A DNA stretch of 64,000 bases, from NCBI GenBank assembly GCA_965202915.1, contig OZ241847.1, positions 1,550,001-1,614,000 of the forward strand, given 5' to 3'. The DNA comes from G965202915 sp965202915 (GTDB lineage Bacteria; Pseudomonadota; Gammaproteobacteria; Eutrophobiales; Eutrophobiaceae). Below the pieces are notes generated by a model that was not told the origin of the DNA, did no database searches, and was given only the letters and a program-made list of their open reading frames with translations. Each line of letters begins with the position of its first letter. Positions within the stretch are counted from its first letter, which is position 1. Of the stretch, positions 45,595-55,062 are shown one piece after another. The position numbers were made by a program, and so were the translations under genes.

Positions 45595-47477
45595 TTGGAA
45601 TATACTGAAGAAATCTTATATTTGCCGTAGCCTATTCTCCTCTTATAGTAAAGATTTTCATAATGAGTCTCAGGAGTAGCAACCAGTGGAGTTTTTAAAG
45701 TGTAAAAGAACTGTCCTTTTTTAGGGTTGTCTTTAAATCCGGCTAAATAATCAAAATAATTTGTATGAAGACTAACAGTCATTTTATCTGGTTTTCCAAG
45801 ACAGTAAATAATATCTGTTTGGACCGACAACAAATCCATAGGAAAGTCACAAAAAACATTTAAAATAAAATTAAAAGCGTCTTTTGAGTGAGCATGTAAT
45901 TGTTTGTTCAAGTTTGAGATAGAACTGTGAGGAGCAACACCCTGATAATCCTTTTCCTTTAAGAGAATTATTAGATAGTTTTCTAAAGACCTCCAAATTT
46001 CACCAATTTTACCCATATCAGAATATAGACATGAAAATAATTTTTCATAAAATTCGTAGTATGAGCCGCCTAAAGCATACTTATTATATCTAGCTAAGAG
46101 CTGAGTCCACCCTCCGCTATGAAAGTTTACAATCATCGCAGAGTACATCCAGCTTTTTACAAAGTCCTCAAAAGGCATGTCTTTAGTAGAAATAACTATT
46201 TCTGTATATTCTGAAAGATTTTCTTCATCAGATTTAGGTAAATCCCCAATACAGTAATCAGGTAACATGACGGTTTTAAACTGGTGTAATTTTCTGGCTT
46301 CTATTTGAGCACCCGATGCATTTTGTAATAATTGATGCAACCAAACTTCTATGCTATTATGTTGCCCAATATCAAGTATTTTTTCAAATCCTCTTTTCCA
46401 TGAATCAAAAGTTTCTTTTGGTAAGGGTAATATTAGTTCAGTGTAAGAGTTTAGATCTTGTTCTTGTATGCTTTCAAACATACTCTCAAGATGAGAAACA
46501 TCCATATTCTTTCTTTTAATCTCATCTAAAACGTCCTCACTCATGCTCTGGACGCTCATGGTTAAGCCTCTATTGAGTGAATCTTGAGTTAACCTCTTAG
46601 CTAATTTTGCAACATCCTGCTTACTGTTTTTATACCATTGACAGTTATAAACTTTAGGATAGTTAAATTTCGTTTGAAGTGCTTTCATCATTTCAACTAT
46701 CTGAGCATCTCGGTCTTTAAAAATTCCAAAATTAGCATCTGCTACAAAAACATAAGTAACTTTATTTTTCCCTAACCATTCTAATTCAGACTGAACTTTT
46801 GATAAGTCAAATTTCTTCACTTTACTATACGTCAGACTACCCCAGTCGCAAAAGGTGCATCTGAACGGACATCCTCTATTTGTTTCAATAGTTGTGTTCC
46901 AAGTAAAGTCCGGATTTTCTTGAATAAGCTTGTCAAAAATACCAGTTAAGTAGGGGCTTGGTATATCAAGAGAAGGCATTCTTGTCTTAAGGCTATATAT
47001 TCTCTTAATAGTGTTGTTATGTAAATCAAGTAAAAAATCACAAAAACTCAGCTCACCTTCGCCAACAATCCACGAATCTACGTAAGAATGCTCATTAGCT
47101 TGTCTGTCTGTGTGGGTTTCGCTCACTTGAGGACCGCCAAATACTATCTTTACGTGTGGAAACCTAGTTTTAATTTCTTTAGCTAGTTTACAGTTGTAAT
47201 TCCAATTCCACATGTAGTTACTAAACATTACAATAGAATCATGACGAAAATTATCAATTATTAAGTTTATCTTTTGCCTACGAAAAATTACTTGATTCAA
47301 GTTAATAAAGTGAAACTTAGATTTAGCATATGTGTAAACACAGGCTACACTATAAGGAAGCCAAGAGTTATTTTCAAAACTGTAGTTTGGTTGAACAATA
47401 CTAATATTCACAGTCTCTTCCTGGGCGGCGGCTGGTAATGTTCTGGCATCTTCTTTCATACCAAGTAATTTAAACAT
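45531..47477 (-). CDS. B12-binding domain/radical SAM protein, AT-rich cargo with IS-derived C-terminus
   Basis: 648 residues. The N-terminal half resembles a cobalamin-binding Rossmann domain (IVFGGPQVSETHT, GEGELSF). The radical SAM cluster motif is C-x3-C-x2-C in RGCPFRCTFCDWG (about residues 202-209), then a TIM barrel with VFVADANFGIF and ELILPLPKETFDSW. Family members are methyltransferases or other radical enzymes; the substrate cannot be told. Base composition is far more AT-rich than the neighbours. The last 20 residues (ARESMGTSSVPRTVETASRN) come from the IS tail read in a non-transposase frame, so the native end is lost. The promoter may be TTGACA just upstream, at the IS boundary. 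Confidence 0.85.
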   Translation of the reverse strand: MFKLLGMKEDARTLPAAAQEETVNISIVQPNYSFENNSWLPYSVACVYTYAKSKFHFINLNQVIFRRQKINLIIDNFRHDSIVMFSNYMWNWNYNCKLAKEIKTRFPHVKIVFGGPQVSETHTDRQANEHSYVDSWIVGEGELSFCDFLLDLHNNTIKRIYSLKTRMPSLDIPSPYLTGIFDKLIQENPDFTWNTTIETNRGCPFRCTFCDWGSLTYSKVKKFDLSKVQSELEWLGKNKVTYVFVADANFGIFKDRDAQIVEMMKALQTKFNYPKVYNCQWYKNSKQDVAKLAKRLTQDSLNRGLTMSVQSMSEDVLDEIKRKNMDVSHLESMFESIQEQDLNSYTELILPLPKETFDSWKRGFEKILDIGQHNSIEVWLHQLLQNASGAQIEARKLHQFKTVMLPDYCIGDLPKSDEENLSEYTEIVISTKDMPFEDFVKSWMYSAMIVNFHSGGWTQLLARYNKYALGGSYYEFYEKLFSCLYSDMGKIGEIWRSLENYLIILLKEKDYQGVAPHSSISNLNKQLHAHSKDAFNFILNVFCDFPMDLLSVQTDIIYCLGKPDKMTVSLHTNYFDYLAGFKDNPKKGQFFYTLKTPLVATPETHYENLYYKRRIGYGKYKISSVYSKARESMGTSSVPRTVETASRN

Positions 47478-47501
47478 TTCTATATTAATTATGTCAAGTT
47501 A

Positions 47502-48960
47502 ATAATCCCGCCTCCAGATCTTTTTGTCGACCGTTACAGCAGATACGAAACAGCGCGGGAGTCAAAAATCGTTGCTCAACCCCTGTTTCACACGCCTAAA
47601 GCACCGATCCGCGTATTTTGGACGGACCGGTCCCGTAAAGGCCGCTGGATTTCCACACACTTCGTCAACCAGGCGGGGACTCAAACGCCTTCAGGGACAG
47701 TAGCACCTGTTCCAGTAACGCCCGGTGTTTTTCCTTGCGCTTCGCAAACAGCTGGCGTCCCGTCTTCACCATTTTCGCTGCTATGGCGTACAGTTGCCAA
47801 CGTATCGTGACCGCACGGTGCTGCGCCAATTCCCCGGGCCGCCGTTGACGCATCAGGGCAAACACGTTGTACGACCGTGCAGTGATTAAAAACTACAGCG
47901 CATTCGCATGAAAGTCCGAATACTGCAGCGCATCTCCACCAAAATCCAGTTTCAGTTCCTTGAGGCGGTTTCCACTGTCCTCGGCACGCTGCTTGTACCC
48001 ATGAACTCTCTCGCTATCGCTCAGTCCATCCCGGTTGGTCGCAACCGAACGATACATATAGCCGCCCTGATTGAGCTCTGCTGAGTGCTCCTGCAAGTCC
48101 AGACCCAGGCTCGTCGGCCTTGAAGGGTACTTCTCTGGATAACCCGCGTGAAGGCTTTCTCATCGTCTCCGATACAGAAACTCGTGCGGCAGGTGTCTTC
48201 CCCTGTTACGGCCTGGCCTTTGCTGTCGACCAGAGGCTGCCAGTCCGAGTCGCTCACCGCGTCAATCTGTTCCCGCAGGGCCGCACTGGATTGGGCGCGA
48301 ATCGCATAACGGATACCTGCCTCATCACAATATTTAATAATATGGGTTTGATAACCCGTCGCATCAATACGCAGGGCTTTGACGGTACAACCGGCGGGCA
48401 GTGACTGCGGGCATTGTTGGATAAACCCAGGTTGGCTTGTGCGGGCGGGACATTGCCCGGGCGGAAATCCACCGCCACCCCCTGCCCGGTTTCTGCAATA
48501 TGTCCGACCCTGGGCATAAACCCCTTGTTCTTGTTGTAGGGCCACTCCGCATCCGCTTTATCGGCCACAATCTCTGTCGCGTCGATATCCAGTGTGACCC
48601 GTTTGCAGCGGTGCAGGGCAGCCCGCAACAGGGCTTGATTGACCTTCACCCAGGCATCCTGAATTTGCGCCTGGGCACCCATTCGCCGCAGCCCATCGCC
48701 AAGGGGGGTGGTTTGGAGGAACGGGTCTATCCCGAGTACAGTACACAGGGCCCCATCCTCCTGAATATGTCGGACATCATCCAGACGAAAGCCGCCTTCA
48801 TGCGGCATCAACGTCAGCGTCTTGATGAATGCCGAGGGCCGATAGCCCCGGTTACTGCGGGGTGCTGGAGAGGGGTGATCAATGCTCTCATCGAGGTGCA
48901 GGGAGTCCATCATTTGAGCAACAGCCAGCAAACCGGCACGGGAGGTTAATCAATCGTTCG
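47502..48960 (-). mobile_element. IS1380-like insertion sequence, degenerate
   Basis: It extends from the end shared with 45081-45594 to about 48960, just beyond the transposase start. The left boundary (47502) is defined by the repeat; the right boundary is only approximate and I could not identify inverted repeats. It carries a broken transposase. The family is assigned from the motif LDIDATEIVADKADAEWPYN and the C-terminal phrases. Confidence 0.75.
47665..48931 (-). pseudogene. IS1380-like transposase, broken by two frameshifts and a stop
   Basis: Reading starts at ATG 48931 (MLAVAQMMDSLHLDESIDH) and keeps frame through LDIDATEIV and FRPGNVPPAQANLG. It then shifts near 48430 to FIQQCPQSLPAGCTVKALRIDATGYQ, and shifts again near 48100 to QEHSAELNQGGYMYRSVATNRDG. 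It meets a TAG after HANAL near 47895, then resumes with FLITARSYNVFALMRQRRPGE to 47665. Together the pieces form a normal DDE transposase of about 420 residues. It is not functional as it stands. Confidence 0.8.
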
Positions 48961-49166
48961 TTGTTTCGAGTTTATAGGTAGAATCATGGAAAGCCTTGAG
49001 CTGTGCACCCATTGGGTGATGGAGTGATTTGTTGCTATCCAATATACAGCCAGGGCTTTCTATGTTTTAGGGATTTCTATCTGGGGATTTGGGTATATTA
49101 TTTTGATAAACCATGTTACTATCTTAAACTATTCTGGGGGTAATTTATTTTTGTGGAGGGGCGTTG

Positions 49167-49520
49167 ATGGGCATTAAAGAAAATGCAAAGAATGCGGATA
49201 CCTGGATCAGGGGCCTGTACATAGTCGTATTCGGTATTATTTTCTACTTTCTGGTCGGACTGATCTGGTTATTGGTGGTGTTTCAATTTGTTATGAAGGT
49301 GTTGACCGGGGAGCTGAACCAGCGTTTGCTTGACCTGGGCGAGGCGATAGCCCGGTTTGTCTATCAAATATTGCAGTATATTACGTTTAAGTCGGAACAC
49401 AGGCCCTATCCATTCAACCCCTGGCCGGATTCGACGGATGCCGTCCCTGCTGTAAAGACCACAACTAATGACCGGACCGGTAAAAAAACGCAGACCAGAA
49501 AATCGGCGTCTAAAAAGTAA
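49167..49520 (+). CDS. DUF4389 family membrane protein
   Basis: 117 residues from ATG 49167 with GTGGAGGGG upstream. A membrane helix pair at residues about 14-48 (LYIVVFGIIFYFLVGLIWLLVVFQFV) is followed by the family phrase FVYQILQYITFKSEHRPYPFNPWP and a basic, disordered C-terminus (TGKKTQTRKSASKK). The function of DUF4389 proteins is unknown. The gap 48961-49166 before it has no gene. Confidence 0.82.
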   Translation: MGIKENAKNADTWIRGLYIVVFGIIFYFLVGLIWLLVVFQFVMKVLTGELNQRLLDLGEAIARFVYQILQYITFKSEHRPYPFNPWPDSTDAVPAVKTTTNDRTGKKTQTRKSASKK

Positions 49521-49671
49521 AATAACCGGGTATTACCGCTCCTCATTCCAGCCCGGATCGCCGGTGATTATGTCATATGGTGTGAATAATTATTATTAAT
49601 TTTCCCCTCAGTTCGCTGACTCGGCGTGCCCGGGCCGTGCTCAGAGAGATGAACGGTATATATTGATCATT

Positions 49672-52600
49672 ATGAGGACAAGCACTTCAGACAATTCCGG
49701 TACCGCAGATTTGAAGCTGGGTATTGCCGGGTTCAGTTATGGCGATCTTTATCAGCCCGGCAGACTGCGGGATCTGTATATAAATTTCAATCAATACGTG
49801 GCGGCTTCGGATCCCGAACTAATGGGGCAATTTGAGGCTTATCGCCAGTGCCGGGGTAAGAATATGCGCGCCCGCGAAATTTCCGCGCTGTTGGTTGGAA
49901 TGGCGCCTTATCTGGGGGTGTTTGTCGCAAAATTGTTTGGCGTGGAAGATGAACGAAGCCGACAAATTGAGGCAATCGTATCGGAAAAAAATACTGTCTT
50001 CGGGTTTAGGGATGGGCTGATAAAACCGGCTCTGGCAAAGTATAAACACACCCCGATGGAGAAACTTGAGCCGGACGCCATCAAGGCCCGTATCGCCACG
50101 CTTTTGGCGTTTAGACGCCGATTGAAGCAGTCTGATCCGCCGGACCGGGAGCTTGAATTATGCCGGCTGGGGTTGTGGCTTGAACAGCTCGAAAATGACG
50201 GTTCACGTCACGTTAAAGACCTTACCGAGCTGCGCACTTTTATTTCATCACGGGATGAGTGGGCATCGTATTTTGAAGCCGTGCTTTCGAGTGAAACCGA
50301 CGGTGAATTTGCGGGAATATTACTGGATTATTTATTTCAGTGGATTTATCTCGCCACCATTGATCCCGAACTATCGCAACAAACCAAAGGCTGGGTGTGT
50401 TTTAAGTCCCCCGGGAAAACCGATTTTCATAATCTGGTTGAACATGAATCCCAGGATCATGGGAATTATTCGGCCTGGGTTGCGCCGCCGGCTGATTTCA
50501 GGCGCAGGGACGGATTTGCACTGACCGATCCATGCTTTAACCAGAGACAGGTCCAATATGAAGTGGATCATTGTATATATTGTCATGATCGGGACACGGA
50601 TTCATGTTCCAAAGGTATGCGCAATAAAAAAAGTGAGGCGTATAAAATCAATCCTCTGGGCGTCACTATTACCGGCTGCCCGTTGGAGGAAAAAATATCT
50701 GAAATGCACGTTCTCAAAGGTCAGGGAGATAATATAGGGGCACTGGCATTAATTATTATCGATAATCCGATGTGTCCCGGTACCGGTCATAGAATATGCA
50801 ATGATTGCATGCAGGGTTGCATTTATCAAAAGACCGAGCCGGTTGACGTGCCTCAAATTGAGACCAATGTATTGAAAGACGTGTTGTTTATGCCCTGGGG
50901 CTATGAAATTTACAGTCTATTGACGCGCTGGAATCCGTTAAACGTGAAACGACCCCATGCCCTGCCCTATAATGGTAAAAATGTATTGGTGGCGGGGTTG
51001 GGTCCGGCCGGATACACTTTGGCACATTATCTTATTAATGAGGGTTTTGGCGTGGTCGGCGTCGATGCCCTGAAGATTGAACCATTACCGACGGCATTAA
51101 CCGGTACCGATACGCAATTACCCGCGCCTATCAGAGATTTTAGAGATCATTATGAATCTCTTGATAAGCGAATCTCAGCCGGTTTTGGCGGCGTTGCCGA
51201 ATATGGGATCACGGTCCGCTGGGATAAGAATTTTCTTAAAGTAATTTATCTGGCCTTATTGCGCAGAAGGAGTTTCCGATGTTTTGGCGGTGTCCGTTTC
51301 GGCGGCACGCTAACCATAGAGGACGCATGGGAATTCGGTTTCGATCATATCGCCATCGCAACCGGGGCGGGGAAGCCGACTATTATCGGCTTGAAAAATA
51401 ATCTGATCCGCGGCATTCGTAAGGCCTCTGATTTTCTAATGGCCCTGCAATTAACCGGTGCGGCAAAGGAATCGTCCATCGCCAATTTGCAGTTGCGTTT
51501 GCCCGCGGGTGTTATTGGCGGTGGCTTGACGGCACTGGATACCGCCACCGAGGTGATGGCCTATTATCCGACCCAGGTTGAAAAAATATTAAAGCGCTAT
51601 GAAAAACTCGCCGATAGATACGGTGAAGATCACGTCAGGGCGATGTACGACGAGGAGGAACTGTTTATCCTGGATGAATTTATCGAACACGCCAAAGCGG
51701 TCAGATCGGAACGTCGACGCGCCCAGGCAGAGCATGCAATCCCGGACTTTCGGCCCTTGATTGATCAATGGGGGGGAGTGACCGTATTTTACCGCAAGGG
51801 CATTAAGGATTCACCCGCCTACCGCCAGAATCATGAAGAGATTCACGCGGCAACCTGTGAAGGGGTCCAATTTGCCGAGGGCCTGAGCCCGATTGAGGCG
51901 ATTGAGGACCAATACGCGGCGCTGAGAGCGGTAAAATTCAACCGACTCAGGCAACTGGATCAAGGCAAATGGGTGGATAACGATGATCACGTCACCATCC
52001 CGCTGAAAAGTCTTTTTATTGCCGCCGGCACTTCCCCGAACACCATTTATGAACAGGAGCATCCCTATTCATTTCGTATGGATGAAAAGTTTTTCAAACG
52101 CTATGAACCGAAATGGAATGAGGCGGACGCGCCCGAATTGGTGCCCATGGATGACGCGGCCCATCCAAAGCTGGGAAAGCCGGCGCCGATGACTTCATAC
52201 CATAAAAATGGCAAATTCATATCCTTCTACGGTGATAATCATCCGGTTTATGCGGGTAAAGTGGTCAATGCAATGGCAAGTGCGAGAGACGGTTATCCCT
52301 ATATAACAAAATTGTTTGCCCATGATTTGGCGAAACTTGAGCCGTCGCGGCAGGATGAGCGTGATAATGCCTTGAGGAAGTTCTTTGCGGCACTGCATGA
52401 GCAATTGTCTGCAACGGTGGTCAAGGTCAACAGGCTCGCGCCGACGATTATAGAGGTGATCGTGCATGCGCCCCTGCAGGCGAATAAATTTGAACCGGGA
52501 CAATTTTATCGGGTACAAAATCTGGAAGCGCACGCGCTGGTTTATGACGACACCGTCCTGGTTGCGGAAGGTTTGGCATTGACCGGTGCCTGGGTGGATA

Positions 52601-53379
52601 AAGACAAAGGATTGATATCGCTGATCACGCTTGAAATGGGGAGTTCGTCCCGCTTATGCGCATTGTGGCGCCCCGGTGACAGCATAATCGTCATGGGCGT
52701 GACCGGCGAAGCCACCCATATTCCACGCCACCAGACCGTGATGCTGGTTGGCGGCGGCCTGGGCAATGCCGTACAATTCTCGATAGGCAAGGCACTGCGC
52801 GCCGCGGGCAGTAAGGTCATTTACTTTGCCGGTTACAAAAAGCCGGAAGACGTTTTTAAGGTGAATGATATTGAGGCCGCGTCAGATCTTATTGTGTGGG
52901 CGGTGGACTATGCCGATGATCGCAAACCGATACCGATCACCAGAAAACAGGACAAAAGCCACGTTGGTAATATATTGGATGCGATTGAGGCCTATGCCCG
53001 CGGAGCGCTGGGCGAAGGTGATATCGATCTAAAAGACGTCGATCATATGATCGTAATTGGTTCTGATCGGATGATGGCGGCCGTTAAACAAGCACGGCAT
53101 GATCGGCTTAAACCTTATCTGAGACAAAATCACACGGCAATAGGTTCCATCAATTCACCGATGCAATGCATGATGAAAGGCGTTTGTGCCCAATGTTTAT
53201 GTAAGCACGTTTCGCCGGATACCGGGGAAGAATATTTTGTGTATTCCTGTTACAACCAGGACCAGGAGTTAGACCGGGTCGATTTCAATCATTTGCATGC
53301 GCGATTGAGACAAAACAGTGTGCAGGAAAAACTATCTAATCTTTGGCTTGATTATTTGTTTGAGTCCAACTCTGCTTAA
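49672..53379 (+). CDS. Large composite Fe-S/FAD/NAD(P) oxidoreductase (GltD-like core with PyrK-like C-terminal domain)
   Basis: 1235 residues. The N-terminal 290 residues are unlike anything I recognise. Next comes a Cys-rich part (about 297-400: HCIYCHDRDTDSC, GCPLEEK, MCPGTGHRICNDCMQGC) like the Fe-S region of glutamate synthase beta. Then an FAD motif GLGPAGYTLAHYL (about 442) and an NAD(P) motif VIGGGLTALDTATE (about 613). From about 910 there is a ferredoxin-reductase/PyrK-like domain (FEPGQFYRVQNL, VMLVGGGLGNAVQF) and a 2Fe-2S-type cluster in VCAQCLCKH (about 1170). It probably moves electrons between NAD(P)H and an unknown acceptor. The start could also be TTG 49663. It stands alone. 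Confidence 0.82.
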   Translation: MRTSTSDNSGTADLKLGIAGFSYGDLYQPGRLRDLYINFNQYVAASDPELMGQFEAYRQCRGKNMRAREISALLVGMAPYLGVFVAKLFGVEDERSRQIEAIVSEKNTVFGFRDGLIKPALAKYKHTPMEKLEPDAIKARIATLLAFRRRLKQSDPPDRELELCRLGLWLEQLENDGSRHVKDLTELRTFISSRDEWASYFEAVLSSETDGEFAGILLDYLFQWIYLATIDPELSQQTKGWVCFKSPGKTDFHNLVEHESQDHGNYSAWVAPPADFRRRDGFALTDPCFNQRQVQYEVDHCIYCHDRDTDSCSKGMRNKKSEAYKINPLGVTITGCPLEEKISEMHVLKGQGDNIGALALIIIDNPMCPGTGHRICNDCMQGCIYQKTEPVDVPQIETNVLKDVLFMPWGYEIYSLLTRWNPLNVKRPHALPYNGKNVLVAGLGPAGYTLAHYLINEGFGVVGVDALKIEPLPTALTGTDTQLPAPIRDFRDHYESLDKRISAGFGGVAEYGITVRWDKNFLKVIYLALLRRRSFRCFGGVRFGGTLTIEDAWEFGFDHIAIATGAGKPTIIGLKNNLIRGIRKASDFLMALQLTGAAKESSIANLQLRLPAGVIGGGLTALDTATEVMAYYPTQVEKILKRYEKLADRYGEDHVRAMYDEEELFILDEFIEHAKAVRSERRRAQAEHAIPDFRPLIDQWGGVTVFYRKGIKDSPAYRQNHEEIHAATCEGVQFAEGLSPIEAIEDQYAALRAVKFNRLRQLDQGKWVDNDDHVTIPLKSLFIAAGTSPNTIYEQEHPYSFRMDEKFFKRYEPKWNEADAPELVPMDDAAHPKLGKPAPMTSYHKNGKFISFYGDNHPVYAGKVVNAMASARDGYPYITKLFAHDLAKLEPSRQDERDNALRKFFAALHEQLSATVVKVNRLAPTIIEVIVHAPLQANKFEPGQFYRVQNLEAHALVYDDTVLVAEGLALTGAWVDKDKGLISLITLEMGSSSRLCALWRPGDSIIVMGVTGEATHIPRHQTVMLVGGGLGNAVQFSIGKALRAAGSKVIYFAGYKKPEDVFKVNDIEAASDLIVWAVDYADDRKPIPITRKQDKSHVGNILDAIEAYARGALGEGDIDLKDVDHMIVIGSDRMMAAVKQARHDRLKPYLRQNHTAIGSINSPMQCMMKGVCAQCLCKHVSPDTGEEYFVYSCYNQDQELDRVDFNHLHARLRQNSVQEKLSNLWLDYLFESNSA

Positions 53380-53559
53380 GCCAATCGGCACTCTTCTCTT
53401 ATTGAATGAGCCCTTAATGTGATATACTCGGAACTATAGTTTTTACTGCTTGGCCGCTGTTTTTCTTGTTGCCAGGCAAAAATTGGTGCCAAGCCTTTTC
53501 ATATCCATTACAGTTGAGTAATACATTTGACGCACGAAATATCTACTGAAGACATCTCA

Positions 53560-54378
53560 ATGCCATTGGTGGTTATGAAAAAATCTAAATTTGCCACCAA
53601 TCGATGCGCATTTCATGATGATAAAAAGGGGGGGTGGTTATACCAAGCAAACTGTTTGGAGTTTATGGATAAGCTGATAGAAATGTATCCTTCGGGAAAA
53701 TTTGACATGATTTTTGCTGATCCACCCTACTTTCTTTCAAATGGCGGGATTAGTTGTCATGCTGGCAAAATGGTCAAGGTGGATAAAGGGGATTGGGATA
53801 AATCTCGAGGGGCCAAATTGAATCATGAATTTAACTTGTCTTGGTTGTCAAGATGTCAAACACTACTCAACCCTCATGGAACCATCTGGGTGTCAGGCAC
53901 ACATCATGTTATTTATTCGATTGGCTATGCCATGCAACAGTTGAATATGAAAATACTAAATGATATTTCTTGGGAAAAACCCAACCCCCCACCTAATTTG
54001 TCCTGTAGATACTTTACCCACTCAACCGAAACTATTATTTGGGCTGCAAAAAATGAAAAGTCAAAACACACATTCAACTATCATGATATGAGAAGCAAGA
54101 ATAATAAAAAGCAAATGAAAACTGTGTGGAAAATCAAGCCTCCCCAGAAAGAAGAAAAACTGTTTGGCAAACATCCCACGCAAAAGCCATTGCAACTTTT
54201 AGAACGGATAATTCTGGCAAGTACTGTCCCACAAAATTTAGTATTTGATCCATTTTCTGGTAGCTCAACAACCGGGGTAGCTGCCCTATGCAATGGAAGA
54301 AAGTTTGTAGGTTGTGAATTAGAAAAAGATTTTATTTCTATATCCAAAAAACGCCTTCAAAAAATTATTAGTAAGTGA
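53560..54378 (+). CDS. DpnA-like adenine-specific DNA methyltransferase (beta class)
   Basis: 272 residues from ATG 53560, chosen because GAAGA lies 8 bases upstream; the frame opens at TTG 53527. Motif IV is FADPPYFLSNGG (about residue 53) and the SAM-binding motif is DPFSGSSTTG (about 231), after target-recognition sequence NPPPNLSCRYFTHSTETI and HPTQKPLQLLERI. The order IV before I marks the beta class. The phrases are close to M.DpnII-B (DpnA), which methylates adenine in GATC and also acts on single-stranded DNA. AT-rich compared with neighbours; likely acquired. Confidence 0.9.
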   Translation: MPLVVMKKSKFATNRCAFHDDKKGGWLYQANCLEFMDKLIEMYPSGKFDMIFADPPYFLSNGGISCHAGKMVKVDKGDWDKSRGAKLNHEFNLSWLSRCQTLLNPHGTIWVSGTHHVIYSIGYAMQQLNMKILNDISWEKPNPPPNLSCRYFTHSTETIIWAAKNEKSKHTFNYHDMRSKNNKKQMKTVWKIKPPQKEEKLFGKHPTQKPLQLLERIILASTVPQNLVFDPFSGSSTTGVAALCNGRKFVGCELEKDFISISKKRLQKIISK

Positions 54379-54414
54379 AGGCATAACATCGTTTAATATT
54401 TTAGGAACCATAAA

Positions 54415-54951
54415 ATGAAAGAGGGCGGCAAAGGCGGAGGAAGAACCATTACTGGTTTGAACTTTGAAGACAAAGTCGATTTCTTGACTCTGATTAAAGA
54501 TATACCTAATTACAGTATTAAAAACCCTCAAAAAAAAGTAGGATGTGAAATTTACTATCGTCATAAATTAGTTGCACGGAGCTTTAAGAAACATGATTTT
54601 TATAATTTTTTGACCGAGGAAAAAATAGAATGGAACACTCTAATATCTGCGAAACTCTTACCGGATGATGCTTTGCTTGTTATTGTTCGAGAAACTTTAT
54701 TTATTATTGAAGTAAAGTATCAGAAGGTGTCCGGATCTGTAGATGAAAAATTACAAACTTGTGACTTTAAACGGAAGAAATATCAAAAATTAGTTTCTTC
54801 ATTGAACTTGAAAGTAGAGTATGTGTATGTTTTAAATGATTGGTTTAAACAGCCGAAATATAAAGACGTTCTTGATTATGTACATAGCGTCAATTGTCAC
54901 TATAAATTTAATGAACTGCCGTTAACATGGTTAGGGTTGCCTACAGATTAG
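54415..54951 (+). CDS. Probable type II restriction endonuclease, PD-(D/E)XK fold
   Basis: 178 residues, 36 bases after the methyltransferase, with TAGGAACC as ribosome site. The catalytic pattern is LPDDALLVIVRETLFIIEVKYQ: Asp near 83-85, then Glu-x-Lys near 98-100 in a beta strand, the standard PD-(D/E)XK arrangement. The rest (KRKKYQKL, YVYVLNDWFKQPKYKDV) is helical and not one I can name. Its position suggests the cutter matched to the DpnA-like enzyme, target unknown. Specificity for GATC is only inferred. Confidence 0.72.
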   Translation: MKEGGKGGGRTITGLNFEDKVDFLTLIKDIPNYSIKNPQKKVGCEIYYRHKLVARSFKKHDFYNFLTEEKIEWNTLISAKLLPDDALLVIVRETLFIIEVKYQKVSGSVDEKLQTCDFKRKKYQKLVSSLNLKVEYVYVLNDWFKQPKYKDVLDYVHSVNCHYKFNELPLTWLGLPTD

Positions 54952-55062
54952 TTCTAACAAGCCATCCTTGATGCACTGTATGGAGCAGTTGAGATTCTTA
55001 TTACTGCTTTTTGTGTCCCTTAGAAAATAGAATCATATTTGTCATTGAAATAAAGCCTTCTC

